Below the pieces are notes generated by a model. The model was not told the DNA's origin. It saw only the letters and a program-made list of their open reading frames with translations, and ran no database searches. A stretch of 64,000 nucleotides of DNA from positions 5,952,001-6,016,000 of the forward strand of contig NZ_CP108549.1 of NCBI RefSeq assembly GCF_036010325.1. Reading direction: 5' to 3'. The DNA is from Streptomyces sp. NBC_01210 (GTDB lineage Bacteria; Actinomycetota; Actinomycetes; Streptomycetales; Streptomycetaceae). Position 1 is the first letter of the stretch, and each line of letters opens with the position of its first letter. Made by a program: the position numbers and the translations under genes. Below are positions 1 through 8,277 of this stretch, piece by piece.

Positions 1-428
1 AGCACGAACGGCCGGTCGGGCTCGCCTTCCTCGACGAGCGGGCCGGTACGCCACAGACGCTTGCCGTCGCTCGTGCGGTACGCGTGGACCAGCCCGTCCT
101 GGCTCAAACGGAAGACCATGCCGCCCGCGACCGTGACCATGTCGGGTTCGGTGCCGGTCGACTCGCCGCCCTTCGCACTCCAGCGGGTGTCACCGGTCCC
201 GGCGTCCAGCGCGTGCAGCAGGTCGGGACCTACCGTGGTGACGTAGACCGTGCCGCCGTCGACCGTGAGCTCGCCGTAGACACTGCCGTCGAACGTCCAC
301 GCCGTGGCCCGCTTCTTCGGCCCGTCCTCCTCCGCCGCGCTGCACGCGCCGACGACGCCGACTGTGGCCACCAAGCCGAGCGAGCCGCGCAGCAGAGTGC
401 GGCGGCTGATGCCGAGGTCGTCCCCCAT
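1..428 (-). CDS. PQQ-repeat beta-propeller lipoprotein (3' end outside window)
   Basis: Only the first 142 codons are present; the gene runs off the left edge. Reading from ATG at 428, the protein opens with a twin-Arg segment (SRRTLLRGS) and a hydrophobic stretch ending VGACS, a plausible lipobox, so it is probably an exported lipoprotein. It continues with repeats of the kind GTVYVTT..LHALDAGTGDTRW, which are typical PQQ-like (PF13360) beta-propeller blades. GTG codons in frame just upstream are alternative starts, and no clear Shine-Dalgarno site decides between them. The role is unknown; such proteins are often fused to or paired with Ser/Thr kinases or act as extracellular sensors. A decayed relative lies at 33308-34728. 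Confidence 0.75.
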   Translation of the reverse strand, partial: MGDDLGISRRTLLRGSLGLVATVGVVGACSAAEEDGPKKRATAWTFDGSVYGELTVDGGTVYVTTVGPDLLHALDAGTGDTRWSAKGGESTGTEPDMVTVAGGMVFRLSQDGLVHAYRTSDGKRLWRTGPLVEEGEPDRPFV

Positions 429-469
429 CACGTTCACAGGCGCAACGTACAGCAGCGCACGGCGACATA

Positions 470-503
470 CAGCAGCGCCGCCGGGGGAGCGGCGGCGCTG
501 CTG
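470..503 (-). terminator. hairpin terminator after chitinase
   Basis: A 13-bp perfect stem (CAGCAGCGCCGCC paired with GGCGGCGCTGCTG, 8-nt loop) sits just beyond the chitinase stop codon. There is no U-run, which is usual for Streptomyces terminators. Confidence 0.6.
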
Positions 504-526
504 TTCCAGGGACTCAGGAGCGGCGG

Positions 527-2236
527 TTACGGGAGGGCGTGCACATGCGGACCCACCGCGTTGGACCAGGCGTTGCCCGACTTGGCGTCCCAGTTCGTGG
601 ACCAGGTCATCGCGCCGCGCAGCGAGGGGTATGTCTTGGACGGCTTGAAGGAGCCGCAGTTCGTGCCCCTGGCGAGGCAGTCCAGCGCGTTGTTTACGAT
701 CGTCGGGGAGACATAGCCGCTGCCCGCGCCACTGGTCGAGGCCGGCAGACCGAGCCCCACCTGGGCCGGTGCGAGACCGCCTTCCAGCTGGATGCAGGCG
801 AGGGCGGTGAGGAAGTCCACCGAACCCTGCGAGTACACCTTGCCGTCGCAACCGAGCATCGAACCACTGTTGTAGTACTGCATATTGACGACGGTCAGAA
901 TGTCCTTGATGTTGAGCGCCGTCTTGAAGTACTCGTTCGACGTCGACTGCATGTCGATGGTCTGCGGGGCCATCGTGATGACGAGTCCGGCGCCCGCCTT
1001 CGACGACAGTGAACGCAGCGCCTGCGACATGTACGTCGAGTTGAGGCCGTTCTCCAGGTCGATGTCGACACCGTCGAAGCCGTATGTCTGCATCATCGAG
1101 TAGACGGAGTTGGCGAAGTTCGTCGCGGAGGCCGAGTCGTTGATCGTGACGGTGCCGTTCTGGCCGCCGATCGAGATGATCACGGACTTGCCGGCCGCCT
1201 GCTTGGCCTTGATGTCGGCCTTGAACTGGTCGACGGTGTAGCCGCCGAGCCCGGCCGAGTCGAGATTGAAGGTGACACCGCCGGGCGTGCCGGTCGCGTC
1301 GGCGAAGGAGACGGCGATGATGTCGTAGTTGGCCGGCACATCGCTGATCTTCTGCACGGTGGCACCGTTGTTGAAGTTCTGCCAGTAGCCGGTCACCGCG
1401 TGCTTGGGCACCGATCCGCCGCCTCCGCCTCCGCCACCGCCGGTGGCCGAAGTGGTACCGGTCACCGCCGCGGACTTCGCGGACTCACCGGCCGCGTTGG
1501 TCGCGGTCACCTGGAACTGGTACGAGGTGGATGCGCTCAGCCCGGTCGCGGTTGCCGAAGCGCCGGTGACCGACTGCACCTTGGCGCCGTTCCGGTAGAC
1601 GTTGTAGCCCGTCGCGTTGGACACGGCGTTCCAGGACAGGGCCACGGAGGACGAGGTCACGGATCCGGCCGCGAGACCGCCCGGGGCGGCGGGCACGGTC
1701 GGCGAGGGGTCGCCGCCACCGCCGGCGTCGGGGCCGAAGACGGAGACGTCGTCGGCGTAGTAGGCGGCCTGCCCGTACCAGCCGTCCGTGTAGACCGTCA
1801 CCGAGGTGGTGCTGCTGCCGGTGGTGAAGGTGGTGGACAGCTGCTTCCAGCCGGCCGAGTCCGGCGTCCAGGTGGAGACGTCCGTCGTGCCGGTGCCGCT
1901 CGCGCCGAGGTAGGTGTAGCCGCCCTGCACCCAGGCGCTGAGGGTGTACGTCGAGTTGGGCTTCACCGTGACGGTCTGTGTGCACTTGGCGTTGTCCTGC
2001 CCGGCGGGCGTGGCCTTGAGCGCGGAGGCGCCGCCGTGCACGGGGGAGGAGGCGGTGACGCCGCTGCCGCCGGAACAGGTCCAGTTGGTGAGCCCGGACT
2101 CGAAGCCGGCGTTCTTGGCGACGTTGATGTCGGCGGCCTCTGCGGTACCGGCGATGCCCATGAGGGAAAGCCCGGTTCCGACGGCGAGCGCCAGGGCGGC
2201 ACCCAGCCATCTCCGTGAGCGTGTGGTGCGGTCCAC
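527..2236 (-). CDS. secreted GH18 chitinase with CBM and FnIII domains
   Basis: The protein has 569 residues. A Sec signal (about 1-34, cleavage after TAEA) is followed by a carbohydrate-binding beta-sandwich (about 35-180), one fibronectin type III domain (about 190-275), a Gly-rich linker and a GH18 catalytic domain (about 290-569). The catalytic motif FDGVDIDLE is intact, with the acid Glu near residue 395. It should hydrolyse chitin outside the cell to feed N-acetylglucosamine uptake. The GTG start at 2236 was chosen because GGAGG lies 6 nt upstream and the signal peptide begins there; longer in-frame extensions add non-signal sequence. A DasR-type operator in the promoter suggests control by the aminosugar regulon. 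It resembles the ChiA-type chitinase of other streptomycetes, from memory. Confidence 0.93.
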   Translation of the reverse strand: MDRTTRSRRWLGAALALAVGTGLSLMGIAGTAEAADINVAKNAGFESGLTNWTCSGGSGVTASSPVHGGASALKATPAGQDNAKCTQTVTVKPNSTYTLSAWVQGGYTYLGASGTGTTDVSTWTPDSAGWKQLSTTFTTGSSTTSVTVYTDGWYGQAAYYADDVSVFGPDAGGGGDPSPTVPAAPGGLAAGSVTSSSVALSWNAVSNATGYNVYRNGAKVQSVTGASATATGLSASTSYQFQVTATNAAGESAKSAAVTGTTSATGGGGGGGGGSVPKHAVTGYWQNFNNGATVQKISDVPANYDIIAVSFADATGTPGGVTFNLDSAGLGGYTVDQFKADIKAKQAAGKSVIISIGGQNGTVTINDSASATNFANSVYSMMQTYGFDGVDIDLENGLNSTYMSQALRSLSSKAGAGLVITMAPQTIDMQSTSNEYFKTALNIKDILTVVNMQYYNSGSMLGCDGKVYSQGSVDFLTALACIQLEGGLAPAQVGLGLPASTSGAGSGYVSPTIVNNALDCLARGTNCGSFKPSKTYPSLRGAMTWSTNWDAKSGNAWSNAVGPHVHALP

Positions 2237-2305
2237 TTGCTGCCTCCGGTGGGGGAGTTGGGGGGTGTGGAGGGGGTAGGGAACGGTGGCCACCGTTGGG
2301 CGTCC

Positions 2306-2339
2306 AAGTTGGTCCAGACCAATAAGGTTGTCAAGACCT
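2306..2339 (-). promoter_or_regulatory. chitinase promoter with DasR-type dre site
   Basis: TTGGTCCAGACCAA (2309-2322) matches the DasR element TGGTCTAGACCA at 11 of 12 positions. A second copy-like sequence, TTGTCAAGACCT (2328-2339), recalls the 12-bp direct repeats known in Streptomyces chitinase promoters. On the minus strand a TTGACA -35 (2329-2334) is followed after 17 nt by a weak -10 (CAACTT, 2306-2311), so the operator lies inside the spacer, where a bound repressor would block polymerase. Confidence 0.75.
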
Positions 2340-2401
2340 CTGGCGATGATTCGTATACGGACGCGCACCGCGCATCCGGCGTGGGTGCGGGACGGCCGCG
2401 C

Positions 2402-2839
2402 TCAGTCCCCGTCCTGCAGCCGGTCCCCGGCGAATCCCGCCACGCACCCCACCACCAGCACCGCGTTGGACAGCAGAAGGCCCTCCGCCGCCAACTCCTC
2501 CCACTGCACAGCCATGTTGAACAGCTGCGCCACGACCGGTACGGCGAACGCCGCCGCCAGATGCCGGGGCGTCGAGGCCCGGTACGGCTCGTGGTGGATC
2601 CGCGCCGCCGCCCAAGCCGCCGACGCGATGCAGAGCGCGTTCGGCAGATGGATCAGGAGCAGCCGGCCGCCGAAGGTCTCCAGGCGCGGGCCCGTCGCCA
2701 CGTAGTCGTAAACGAGTGTTGCCTGGACGTACTCGGTGAAGACCAGGACGACGGCTCCGGCGGCCCAGGCCCGTACGAGCGCCAGAAACGCCGCACCACG
2801 CCGCTCCTGGTGCGCCCGCTGGTAGCCGTATCGCATCAT
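2402..2839 (-). CDS. small four-helix membrane protein, unknown function
   Basis: This 145-residue protein has about four predicted membrane helices (roughly 18-38, 52-72, 83-102, 115-135) and no catalytic motif I recognise. Its ATG overlaps the stop of the upstream lipoprotein gene (ATGA, 2836-2839), so the two are translationally coupled. Together with the 507-aa Flp-signal protein they form a three-gene unit transcribed away from the tad operon. It could be a partner of the lipoprotein; no specific function is claimed. Confidence 0.8.
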   Translation of the reverse strand: MMRYGYQRAHQERRGAAFLALVRAWAAGAVVLVFTEYVQATLVYDYVATGPRLETFGGRLLLIHLPNALCIASAAWAAARIHHEPYRASTPRHLAAAFAVPVVAQLFNMAVQWEELAAEGLLLSNAVLVVGCVAGFAGDRLQDGD

Positions 2840-3384
2840 CGCGCCGTGACCGTGATCGAGCTGATGACCTTCTTCAGGTCGCCGTCCGTGAGCCGTCCCT
2901 CGGCCGCGTCGATCCGTACGGCGTACGCCTTCTTCTGCCCGTCCAGCCCGGCGACGATCACGCCCTTGATCCGCGTCCCCTGCTGGACGAACTCGAAGTC
3001 GACGCGCCGGGCTTCCGTGTCCTTGCCGTCCGGGCCCGTGACCTCGACGTCCCGCTGCCCGTGCAGCCTCGAGCCGAGCGCAATGCCCGCCTCCGCGCCG
3101 ATCGCGGCCTCCTCCGCCGTATCGGCCTCGGTGAAGTCCAGCTGCACGGTGATCATGCCGACGGCCCTGCCGTCGGCGGTGAGGGTGGCGGCGGCCGCGT
3201 TGTGCTTGCTGCGTTCCGCGTCGTTCTGCGGCTTGAAGCCGGGCGGATGGGCGACGGTGAGGGCAGGTGTCCGCAGCGTGCCCCAGTTCTCGGGGGCCCG
3301 GCCTGCCTTGTCCGTACCGCATCCGGCGGCGAACAGGGCGGCTGCGAGCAGCCACGCGGCGGCGGTCTTCTTCCGGCTACGCAT
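2836..3384 (-). CDS. lipoprotein, unknown function
   Basis: The 182-residue product begins with a lipoprotein signal (basic start, hydrophobic core, lipobox FAAGC with Cys22). The mature part is a single soluble domain ending in a region (about 150-182) with a regular DGDLKKVISSITV pattern, similar in style to streptomycete lipoproteins that report on surface structures. The ATG at 3384 was preferred to upstream in-frame codons because the lipobox then lies at the expected distance and GGGAG precedes it. It sits 22 nt after the Flp-signal protein gene and overlaps the next gene by 4 nt. It probably belongs to the accessory group of the tad locus. Confidence 0.82.
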   Translation of the reverse strand: MRSRKKTAAAWLLAAALFAAGCGTDKAGRAPENWGTLRTPALTVAHPPGFKPQNDAERSKHNAAAATLTADGRAVGMITVQLDFTEADTAEEAAIGAEAGIALGSRLHGQRDVEVTGPDGKDTEARRVDFEFVQQGTRIKGVIVAGLDGQKKAYAVRIDAAEGRLTDGDLKKVISSITVTAR

Positions 3385-3406
3385 CGCAGGTGCTCCCTCG
3401 GGCTGG

Positions 3407-4930
3407 TCAGTTGGCGCAGTAGCTGTACGGCACATAATGACGACCGTTCCCATGGGGTGCGCCCAGGAACTCCGCGGCATTGAGGGTCTCCTCCTTCTTC
3501 TCGGTGGAGACCGAGAAGCCGAGGCTGAGCCCGAGATTCAGCTCGAAGCCGTACTCGGCCGCCTCCGTCTGCCCTGTGTATGTCGTCTTGCTGGACAGGC
3601 CCTCGTCGAAGAGCAGCTGCCCGAATCTGTCGTCGGCACCGGGCCGTTGCGTCGGGGCGTGGGCGTTGAACATATAGGCGAAGGGCGCGCCGTACTGCCC
3701 GCTCCCGTTCAGCCAGTCCTGCGCGATCGCCCGTCCGGCATCGCCCTCGGCCCCCGGCGCGAACGTCATGGAGTTGGTGACGACCTCGATCCCGGTGGTC
3801 TGATCGCTGCCCTTGACCCCGCCGCTGCCACCCCGCTTGTCCGTGCCCGACTTGCCGTTGTCGGCGCCGACCTTCGCCCCGTCCTTGGTCCCGCCCTTCT
3901 CGACGGTGCGGGTCATGTCGATACGCAGCAGCTTGCCGGTCTTCTTGTCATGGGTGACGGTGATGGTGCCGGTCTGCGTGGTGGACGCGGACGACTCACC
4001 ACTGAGCGGCCCGGCCTCGTACCCGACCTTGGTCCCGTACTCGATCGACGCGCTGTACGTATACGACTTGGTGCCGTTGAAGTCGTTGTCGGTCCAGGTC
4101 GCCTCGGGTGTGAACTTGAAGGACCCGCCGAGGGTCGCGCCGAGCTTCTTCTCGTCGCCGGCGGAGAGCTTGAGCCCACCGGCGGCACTGGCCTCGAGCG
4201 CGACCTTGCCGTAACTGATGTGACGGTTGCCGAGCTTCTCCTCGATGCGCTTGCGCAGCTTCTCCTCCTCGGCGAGGGGCCCCTTGCCGATGAAGTAGAG
4301 GATGCTGTTGCCGAGCCCGCCACCCTGGGCGTTGGCGTGCCGATTGGTGAGCTCGTACGTCTTGAGCTCCTCGAGGTCCTTACGGAAGGCGGCGGCGTCC
4401 GCCTCGCTGTCGAAGACCCAGGTGTCGCCGTTGGTGACCTTGATCCCGGCGCCGAGCTCGACCTTGTCCGAGCCGAATTTCCCGATCTTGGCGCCGGGCT
4501 TCCAGTCCTTCTTGGCGGCGACGGAGGCGGCGTCGGTGAAGGTCATCATCACCCGCTGATCACGATCGTCGACGACGCCGTCGCCGTTGACGTCGGTGTT
4601 GGCCCTGAAGCTCTGCTGCTGGAAGCCGTATTCCTCGCCCCACTCGATGAACAGAATCTTGGCTTTGGCGCCGGCTTTGTCGGTGATGGAGGAGATCTGG
4701 CAGAGAGGGGGCTCGTAGTCGGCGTCGGTCCTGGGTTTGGCTTCGGGCCCGGGAGCCGAACTGCAGGAACCGCCCGTGATCACACAGCGGATCCTGTCGC
4801 CGATCACGCGACCCACGTCCAGGGTCATCACCGCGGCGATCACGGCGATGAGGACCACCAGCATTCCGATGTACTCAACGGCCGTGGTGCCCCGGTCGCG
4901 TGCCGGGTTCCGATCTCGGTGCCGTCTCAT
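3407..4930 (-). CDS. 507-aa secreted protein with Flp-type class III signal
   Basis: Residues 1-36 are a prepilin leader of the Flp/TadE kind: a basic segment, then G14-TTAVE-Y-IGM and a hydrophobic helix. Gly14 would be the cleavage site and Glu19 is at position +5. The remaining 470 residues are soluble, rich in Lys/Gly/Asp/Thr, and include an EF-hand-like DVNGDGVVDDRDQ segment (about residue 105). No enzymatic motif was recognised. Ordinary Flp pilins are short, so this looks like a large cargo or tip protein that uses the Tad export route. The ATG at 4930 has GAGGGGGG upstream. Its promoter carries the box shared with flp, the toxin and the prepilin peptidase, which supports a Tad role. 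It could be an adhesin, a pilus tip or an effector. Confidence 0.85.
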   Translation of the reverse strand: MRRHRDRNPARDRGTTAVEYIGMLVVLIAVIAAVMTLDVGRVIGDRIRCVITGGSCSSAPGPEAKPRTDADYEPPLCQISSITDKAGAKAKILFIEWGEEYGFQQQSFRANTDVNGDGVVDDRDQRVMMTFTDAASVAAKKDWKPGAKIGKFGSDKVELGAGIKVTNGDTWVFDSEADAAAFRKDLEELKTYELTNRHANAQGGGLGNSILYFIGKGPLAEEEKLRKRIEEKLGNRHISYGKVALEASAAGGLKLSAGDEKKLGATLGGSFKFTPEATWTDNDFNGTKSYTYSASIEYGTKVGYEAGPLSGESSASTTQTGTITVTHDKKTGKLLRIDMTRTVEKGGTKDGAKVGADNGKSGTDKRGGSGGVKGSDQTTGIEVVTNSMTFAPGAEGDAGRAIAQDWLNGSGQYGAPFAYMFNAHAPTQRPGADDRFGQLLFDEGLSSKTTYTGQTEAAEYGFELNLGLSLGFSVSTEKKEETLNAAEFLGAPHGNGRHYVPYSYCAN

Positions 4931-4982
4931 CCGACGCCCCCCTCGGTGGCCCCATGCCTCTCGCACAAGGAATCGGATGTGG

Positions 4983-5028
4983 AGCGTACGAAGGAGCGCG
5001 CCGGGGTGGCTTGGGCCCGGAGACCCAA
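4983..5028 (-). promoter_or_regulatory. Tad-box promoter A (to the 507-aa Flp-signal gene)
   Basis: On the minus strand TTGGGTCTCCGGGCCCA (5028-5012) is followed after exactly 23 nt by TACGCT (4988-4983), which fits a -10 element. The predicted start of transcription is about 46 nt before the ATG at 4930. The same box, spacing and -10 occur at 14926, 17291, 20443 and (slightly changed) 21802. Confidence 0.7.
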
Positions 5029-5056
5029 GGCGGGCCCAAAACGGAGCTGCTACGGC
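5011..5056 (+). promoter_or_regulatory. possible forward Tad-box promoter for the tad operon
   Basis: Read on the plus strand the same sequence gives TTGGGCCCGGAGACCCA (5011-5027), the form seen at the flp promoter, followed after 23 nt by TACGGC (5051-5056). The last base of this -10 is atypical, so forward activity is less certain than the minus direction. A further inverted half-site CGGGCCCAA (5031-5039) makes the site nearly symmetrical, fitting a divergent control region. Confidence 0.45.
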
Positions 5057-5070
5057 ACGAATTCACTTTC

Positions 5071-5151
5071 ATGAAACGAGAGTTAACCTCTGACGCCTTC
5101 GCCCGTTTTTGCCTGTGCGGAGCGTGTGCGGGTTGTGGCCCAGAGATCTGA
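5071..5151 (+). CDS. possible 26-aa cysteine-rich leader peptide
   Basis: An ATG 14 nt after the putative forward -10 opens a 26-codon frame whose product contains four Cys in a tight cluster (CLCGACAGC). It also contains a TTA codon at position 5. It lies in the 333-nt gap between the divergent genes, in the predicted leader of the tad operon. There is no Shine-Dalgarno site, so it would have to be translated from a near-leaderless mRNA. It may be a regulatory leader or chance. Confidence 0.25.
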   Translation: MKRELTSDAFARFCLCGACAGCGPEI

Positions 5152-5263
5152 AAGGTGTTCTCTGCCTCGTATGACGTGGATAAAGTGCTGGAGCAGAAGC
5201 ACGGAGCTGTAGGTATCTGCGGTCGCCGGAACCCCGGCGTCCGGAGCTGAACGGGGAACCAGC

Positions 5264-6142
5264 GTGCCGACCGCAATAGCTGTCACCAGCGCCGATCTGG
5301 TGCTGCCGCCTACCGACCACCAGACTCCCACTGCGGCTCTGCTGCAGGCGCCGGATGCTCAGCCCCTGGATGCAGCCCTTGCCGACATGACCGTCCTGCT
5401 GGAGCAGCACGGCTATGTGATCGCGCTTTATCCCGCGTCCATACCTGTCGCCCACGAACGCCGGTTGCACACCGTCCGGTCGGTCCTGGAGAGCGACCGG
5501 ATCGCGCTCCTCAAGCTGGATCTGCCGCCGCTGGGCGTGGCTGTACTGGGGCGCCAGTTACGTCAGTTATCCATCTGCGACTTCAGCGCGGGGATCGTCG
5601 CATCCGCCGCCCGCCTGCTCTCCCACTACATCTACGCGGGTGCGCTGCTCAACTCCGTCACCAAGCTCGACCGAGTACCGGTGAGCCTGAAGTCCCACGC
5701 CAAGTCCTGGGTTCCGGGCTCCCAGTTCGCCGTACTCGCCAACCCCGGTCCGCAGCTGATCAAGATTGGCACGGGTCAGCTCGCCGGTCCCGAGTTCAGT
5801 ACACAACTGCTGTTTACCAAAGGACAGTTGCAGACCGAGTGGGTGACCTCGACACTGGCTCCGGCATGGCAGGTGCAGGCAGTGCAGGAGACCGCACTTC
5901 TTTCCGACTCCCCTCGCTGGTGGGGCACATCCAGACTGATCGAATTCGCCGCCTACCTGCCAGATATCTCCGTGCTCCACCAACTGGTTTCGTCCGTACG
6001 GCGAGAGGTGTGCACCTGGTGCGGAATTGAACTCATCGGTGATCGCTGCGGCTTCTGCTCGGCGCCGCTCGCCCCTGCCGAGAACCAAACACGCACGCCT
6101 GGTGTCCTGAACAAAGGGACTCCCATGCACCGGAGGTCGTAA
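5264..6142 (+). CDS. unknown protein with C-terminal zinc ribbon, first gene of tad cluster
   Basis: The 292-residue product has no signal or membrane helix. The body (about 30-235) resembles no family I can name. The C-terminal part holds two CxxC knuckles (Cys250, Cys253, Cys262, Cys265) that should bind zinc. The frame uses a GTG at 5264 preceded by GGGGA. Codons 99 and 102 are TTA, which is rare in Streptomyces and suggests dependence on the bldA tRNA. It is 122 nt upstream of cpaB and transcribed with it, so it may be a cytoplasmic accessory or regulatory factor of pilus assembly; this is inferred from position only. Confidence 0.8.
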   Translation: MPTAIAVTSADLVLPPTDHQTPTAALLQAPDAQPLDAALADMTVLLEQHGYVIALYPASIPVAHERRLHTVRSVLESDRIALLKLDLPPLGVAVLGRQLRQLSICDFSAGIVASAARLLSHYIYAGALLNSVTKLDRVPVSLKSHAKSWVPGSQFAVLANPGPQLIKIGTGQLAGPEFSTQLLFTKGQLQTEWVTSTLAPAWQVQAVQETALLSDSPRWWGTSRLIEFAAYLPDISVLHQLVSSVRREVCTWCGIELIGDRCGFCSAPLAPAENQTRTPGVLNKGTPMHRRS

Positions 6143-6264
6143 CCGGTGACTGGGGCTGCTCCCCGGACGCCCCACCTCAACGGCCCAGCCGCAGCAGCTC
6201 AGGTACGTGCACAGTTCCGACTCTGTCCACTCCGTCAACGCTTCTGAACGAGGTTCTCCTGCCC

Positions 6265-6978
6265 ATGAATTCACGTCAGCGCCGTGGCGTCATACTTCTG
6301 CTCCTGTCGGTTCTCTGCGCCTTCGGTGTGTTCGCCGGCGTTCTGTCCGTCATCAGTGATGTGAATTCCAAGGTCGGGCCCGAGGTCACGGCGTACCGGA
6401 TCAAATCCGACGTGGCCCCTTACACGGTGCTGGAGCCGGGGCAGTTCGAGAAGATTTCCATGCCCAAACGCTGGCTGTCGCAGAATGCGGTCACCGATCT
6501 TGCCGTGGTGAAAGACAAGATCGCTGTCACGCAGCTCAAGAAGGGCTCGTTGCTGCAGGACGACATGATGGTGAGGAAGCCCGCGGTCGGCAATGGCGAG
6601 CAGGAGATCGCCATCATGATCGACGCGGCCACCGGTGTGGCAGGAAAGATCACGCCGGGTTCGCTGGTGAACATCTTCGCCACCTTTGCCGGGAAGAAGG
6701 AAGGGGACGTGGACCAGTCCCGCATCATCGTCCCCAACGCGAAGGTCATCGACGTCGGCCGGATCACCGCCCTCAAGCCCGACAAGGACGACCGGGGCAG
6801 CGGACTCACCCAAGCCGTGCCGATCACCTTCGCCCTCAACACCACGGATGCCCAGCGTCTGGCATACGCCGAGTCCTTCGCCGAACACGTCCGCCTGGCA
6901 CTCCTCGGCAATGGCAGCCCCACCACGCTGCGCCCGGGAGACGGCACCTACAGCCTCGACGAAGACAAGAACAAGTGA
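6265..6978 (+). CDS. cpaB: Flp pilus assembly protein CpaB/RcpC (SAF domain)
   Basis: The 237-residue protein has one N-terminal membrane helix (about 8-30) followed by an SAF/RcpC-like periplasmic-type domain (about 40-110, VAPYTVLEPGQFEKISMP, ending with LKKGSLLQDD). A second beta-rich region (about 115-215) contains the family signature on IMIDAATGVAGKITPGSLV. In Gram-negative bacteria CpaB supports the secretin; Gram-positive Tad loci keep it without a secretin, as here, where it probably organises the export channel at the cell surface. The ATG at 6265 starts just before the membrane helix. It is the first recognisable Tad gene, and cpaE follows after 7 nt. Confidence 0.88.
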   Translation: MNSRQRRGVILLLLSVLCAFGVFAGVLSVISDVNSKVGPEVTAYRIKSDVAPYTVLEPGQFEKISMPKRWLSQNAVTDLAVVKDKIAVTQLKKGSLLQDDMMVRKPAVGNGEQEIAIMIDAATGVAGKITPGSLVNIFATFAGKKEGDVDQSRIIVPNAKVIDVGRITALKPDKDDRGSGLTQAVPITFALNTTDAQRLAYAESFAEHVRLALLGNGSPTTLRPGDGTYSLDEDKNK

Positions 6979-6985
6979 GGGCTGT

Positions 6986-8266
6986 ATGACCACGCGAATC
7001 ATCCCGGCCGTCGGCGACGCCGATGCCGCCCGATCCATCGCCACCCTGCTCAGCCAGCTCCCGGACGCGGAGCCGGCCAGCCCGGTGGGCGACTCGACCA
7101 CGCTCCTCGACACACTGGCCCGACTGGCCGGCGAGTCGATCGACGAGTTGCCCGAGGTCGTCCTTGTGCACGAGCGGATCGGACCGGTACCGGCGCTCGA
7201 GGTGATCCGGGAAGTGGCACTGCGCTTTCCGGCGGTCGGGGTCGTGCTCATCACGACCGATGCCAGCCCCGGGCTGTTCTCGGCGGCCATGGATTCGGGT
7301 GCGCGAGGTCTGATCGGACTGCCACTGAGTTACGAGGAGCTGGTCACCCGGGTCCAGGCGGCGGCCGGCTGGTCCGTCGGCGTACGCCGCCACCTCGGGC
7401 AGGGTACGGAGGTCTTCTCCGGTCCGGGTGGCACAGTCGTCGCCGTCGCGGGCGGCAAGGGGGGCGTCGGCACCACCCTGATCGCGGTCCAACTGGCCCT
7501 GGCGGCACAGGCATCGGGCCACCACACCGCGCTCGTCGACATGGATCTGCAGGCCGGTGACATCGCCTCCTATCTGGATGTGCAGTTCCGTCGCTCCATC
7601 GTGGACCTGGCGGGCATCCAGGACATCTCGCCCCGCGTGCTCCAGGACGCGGTCTTCCACCACGAGACCGGGCTCGGCCTGCTGCTCGCTCCCGGCGAGG
7701 GCGAGCGCGGCGAGGAAGTCACCGACCGGGTGACACGACAGGTCGTCAGCGCGCTGCGCCAGCGCTACCAGGTCGTGGTCATCGACTGCGGCTCACAGAT
7801 GAGCAGCGCCAATGCGACCGCCATCGAGATGGCGGAGAAGGCGGTGCTGGTGACGACCCCGGACGTGGTCGCGGTGCGCGGCGCCAAGCGCATGGTCCGG
7901 CTCTGGGACAGGCTCCAGATCCGCAAGGCGGAGGAGACCGTCACTCTCGTCAACCGGCATATACGCAACACCGAGATCCAGCCGGCGCTGATCGAACGGA
8001 TCACCGGCACCCGGGTGGCCTCGATCGCCGTCCCGTCGAACTTCAAGGAGCTCCAGGGCGCGGTCGACTCCGGCCGGATGCAGGACCTGGAGGCCAAGAG
8101 CACCGTCAAACAGGCGCTGTGGGGCCTGGCCGGAGAGCTCGGCCTGGTGAAAACGGCGGAGAACGAGGGCACGGGCAGGGCCAGGGGCGGCAGGGCCGCG
8201 AACGACCGGGGGTCGCTCGCTTTCGGACGCCGTTCACGTGGCGACGCATCGAGTGACGGGAAGTGA
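6986..8266 (+). CDS. cpaE: CpaE/TadZ-type localisation ATPase
   Basis: The 426-residue protein has an N-terminal receiver-like domain (about 1-130) and a MinD/ParA-type ATPase domain (about 145-390). The signature lysine motif is GGKGGVGTT with Lys158, but the usual second P-loop lysine is replaced by Thr, a degeneration known in TadZ proteins. An acidic VVIDCGS Walker-B-like strand follows. TadZ proteins place the Tad machine at a cell pole or focus. The C-terminal 35 residues are a basic, Gly/Arg-rich tail. The ATG at 6986 has GAGGG upstream, and the frame ends 11 nt before the TadE-like gene. Confidence 0.88.
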   Translation: MTTRIIPAVGDADAARSIATLLSQLPDAEPASPVGDSTTLLDTLARLAGESIDELPEVVLVHERIGPVPALEVIREVALRFPAVGVVLITTDASPGLFSAAMDSGARGLIGLPLSYEELVTRVQAAAGWSVGVRRHLGQGTEVFSGPGGTVVAVAGGKGGVGTTLIAVQLALAAQASGHHTALVDMDLQAGDIASYLDVQFRRSIVDLAGIQDISPRVLQDAVFHHETGLGLLLAPGEGERGEEVTDRVTRQVVSALRQRYQVVVIDCGSQMSSANATAIEMAEKAVLVTTPDVVAVRGAKRMVRLWDRLQIRKAEETVTLVNRHIRNTEIQPALIERITGTRVASIAVPSNFKELQGAVDSGRMQDLEAKSTVKQALWGLAGELGLVKTAENEGTGRARGGRAANDRGSLAFGRRSRGDASSDGK

Positions 8267-8277
8267 GGGGCAGGAGG

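Noticed and set aside
2237..5074. 945-codon plus-strand frame
   Set aside because: Spans three real minus-strand genes and their promoters; composition is that of a shadow frame.
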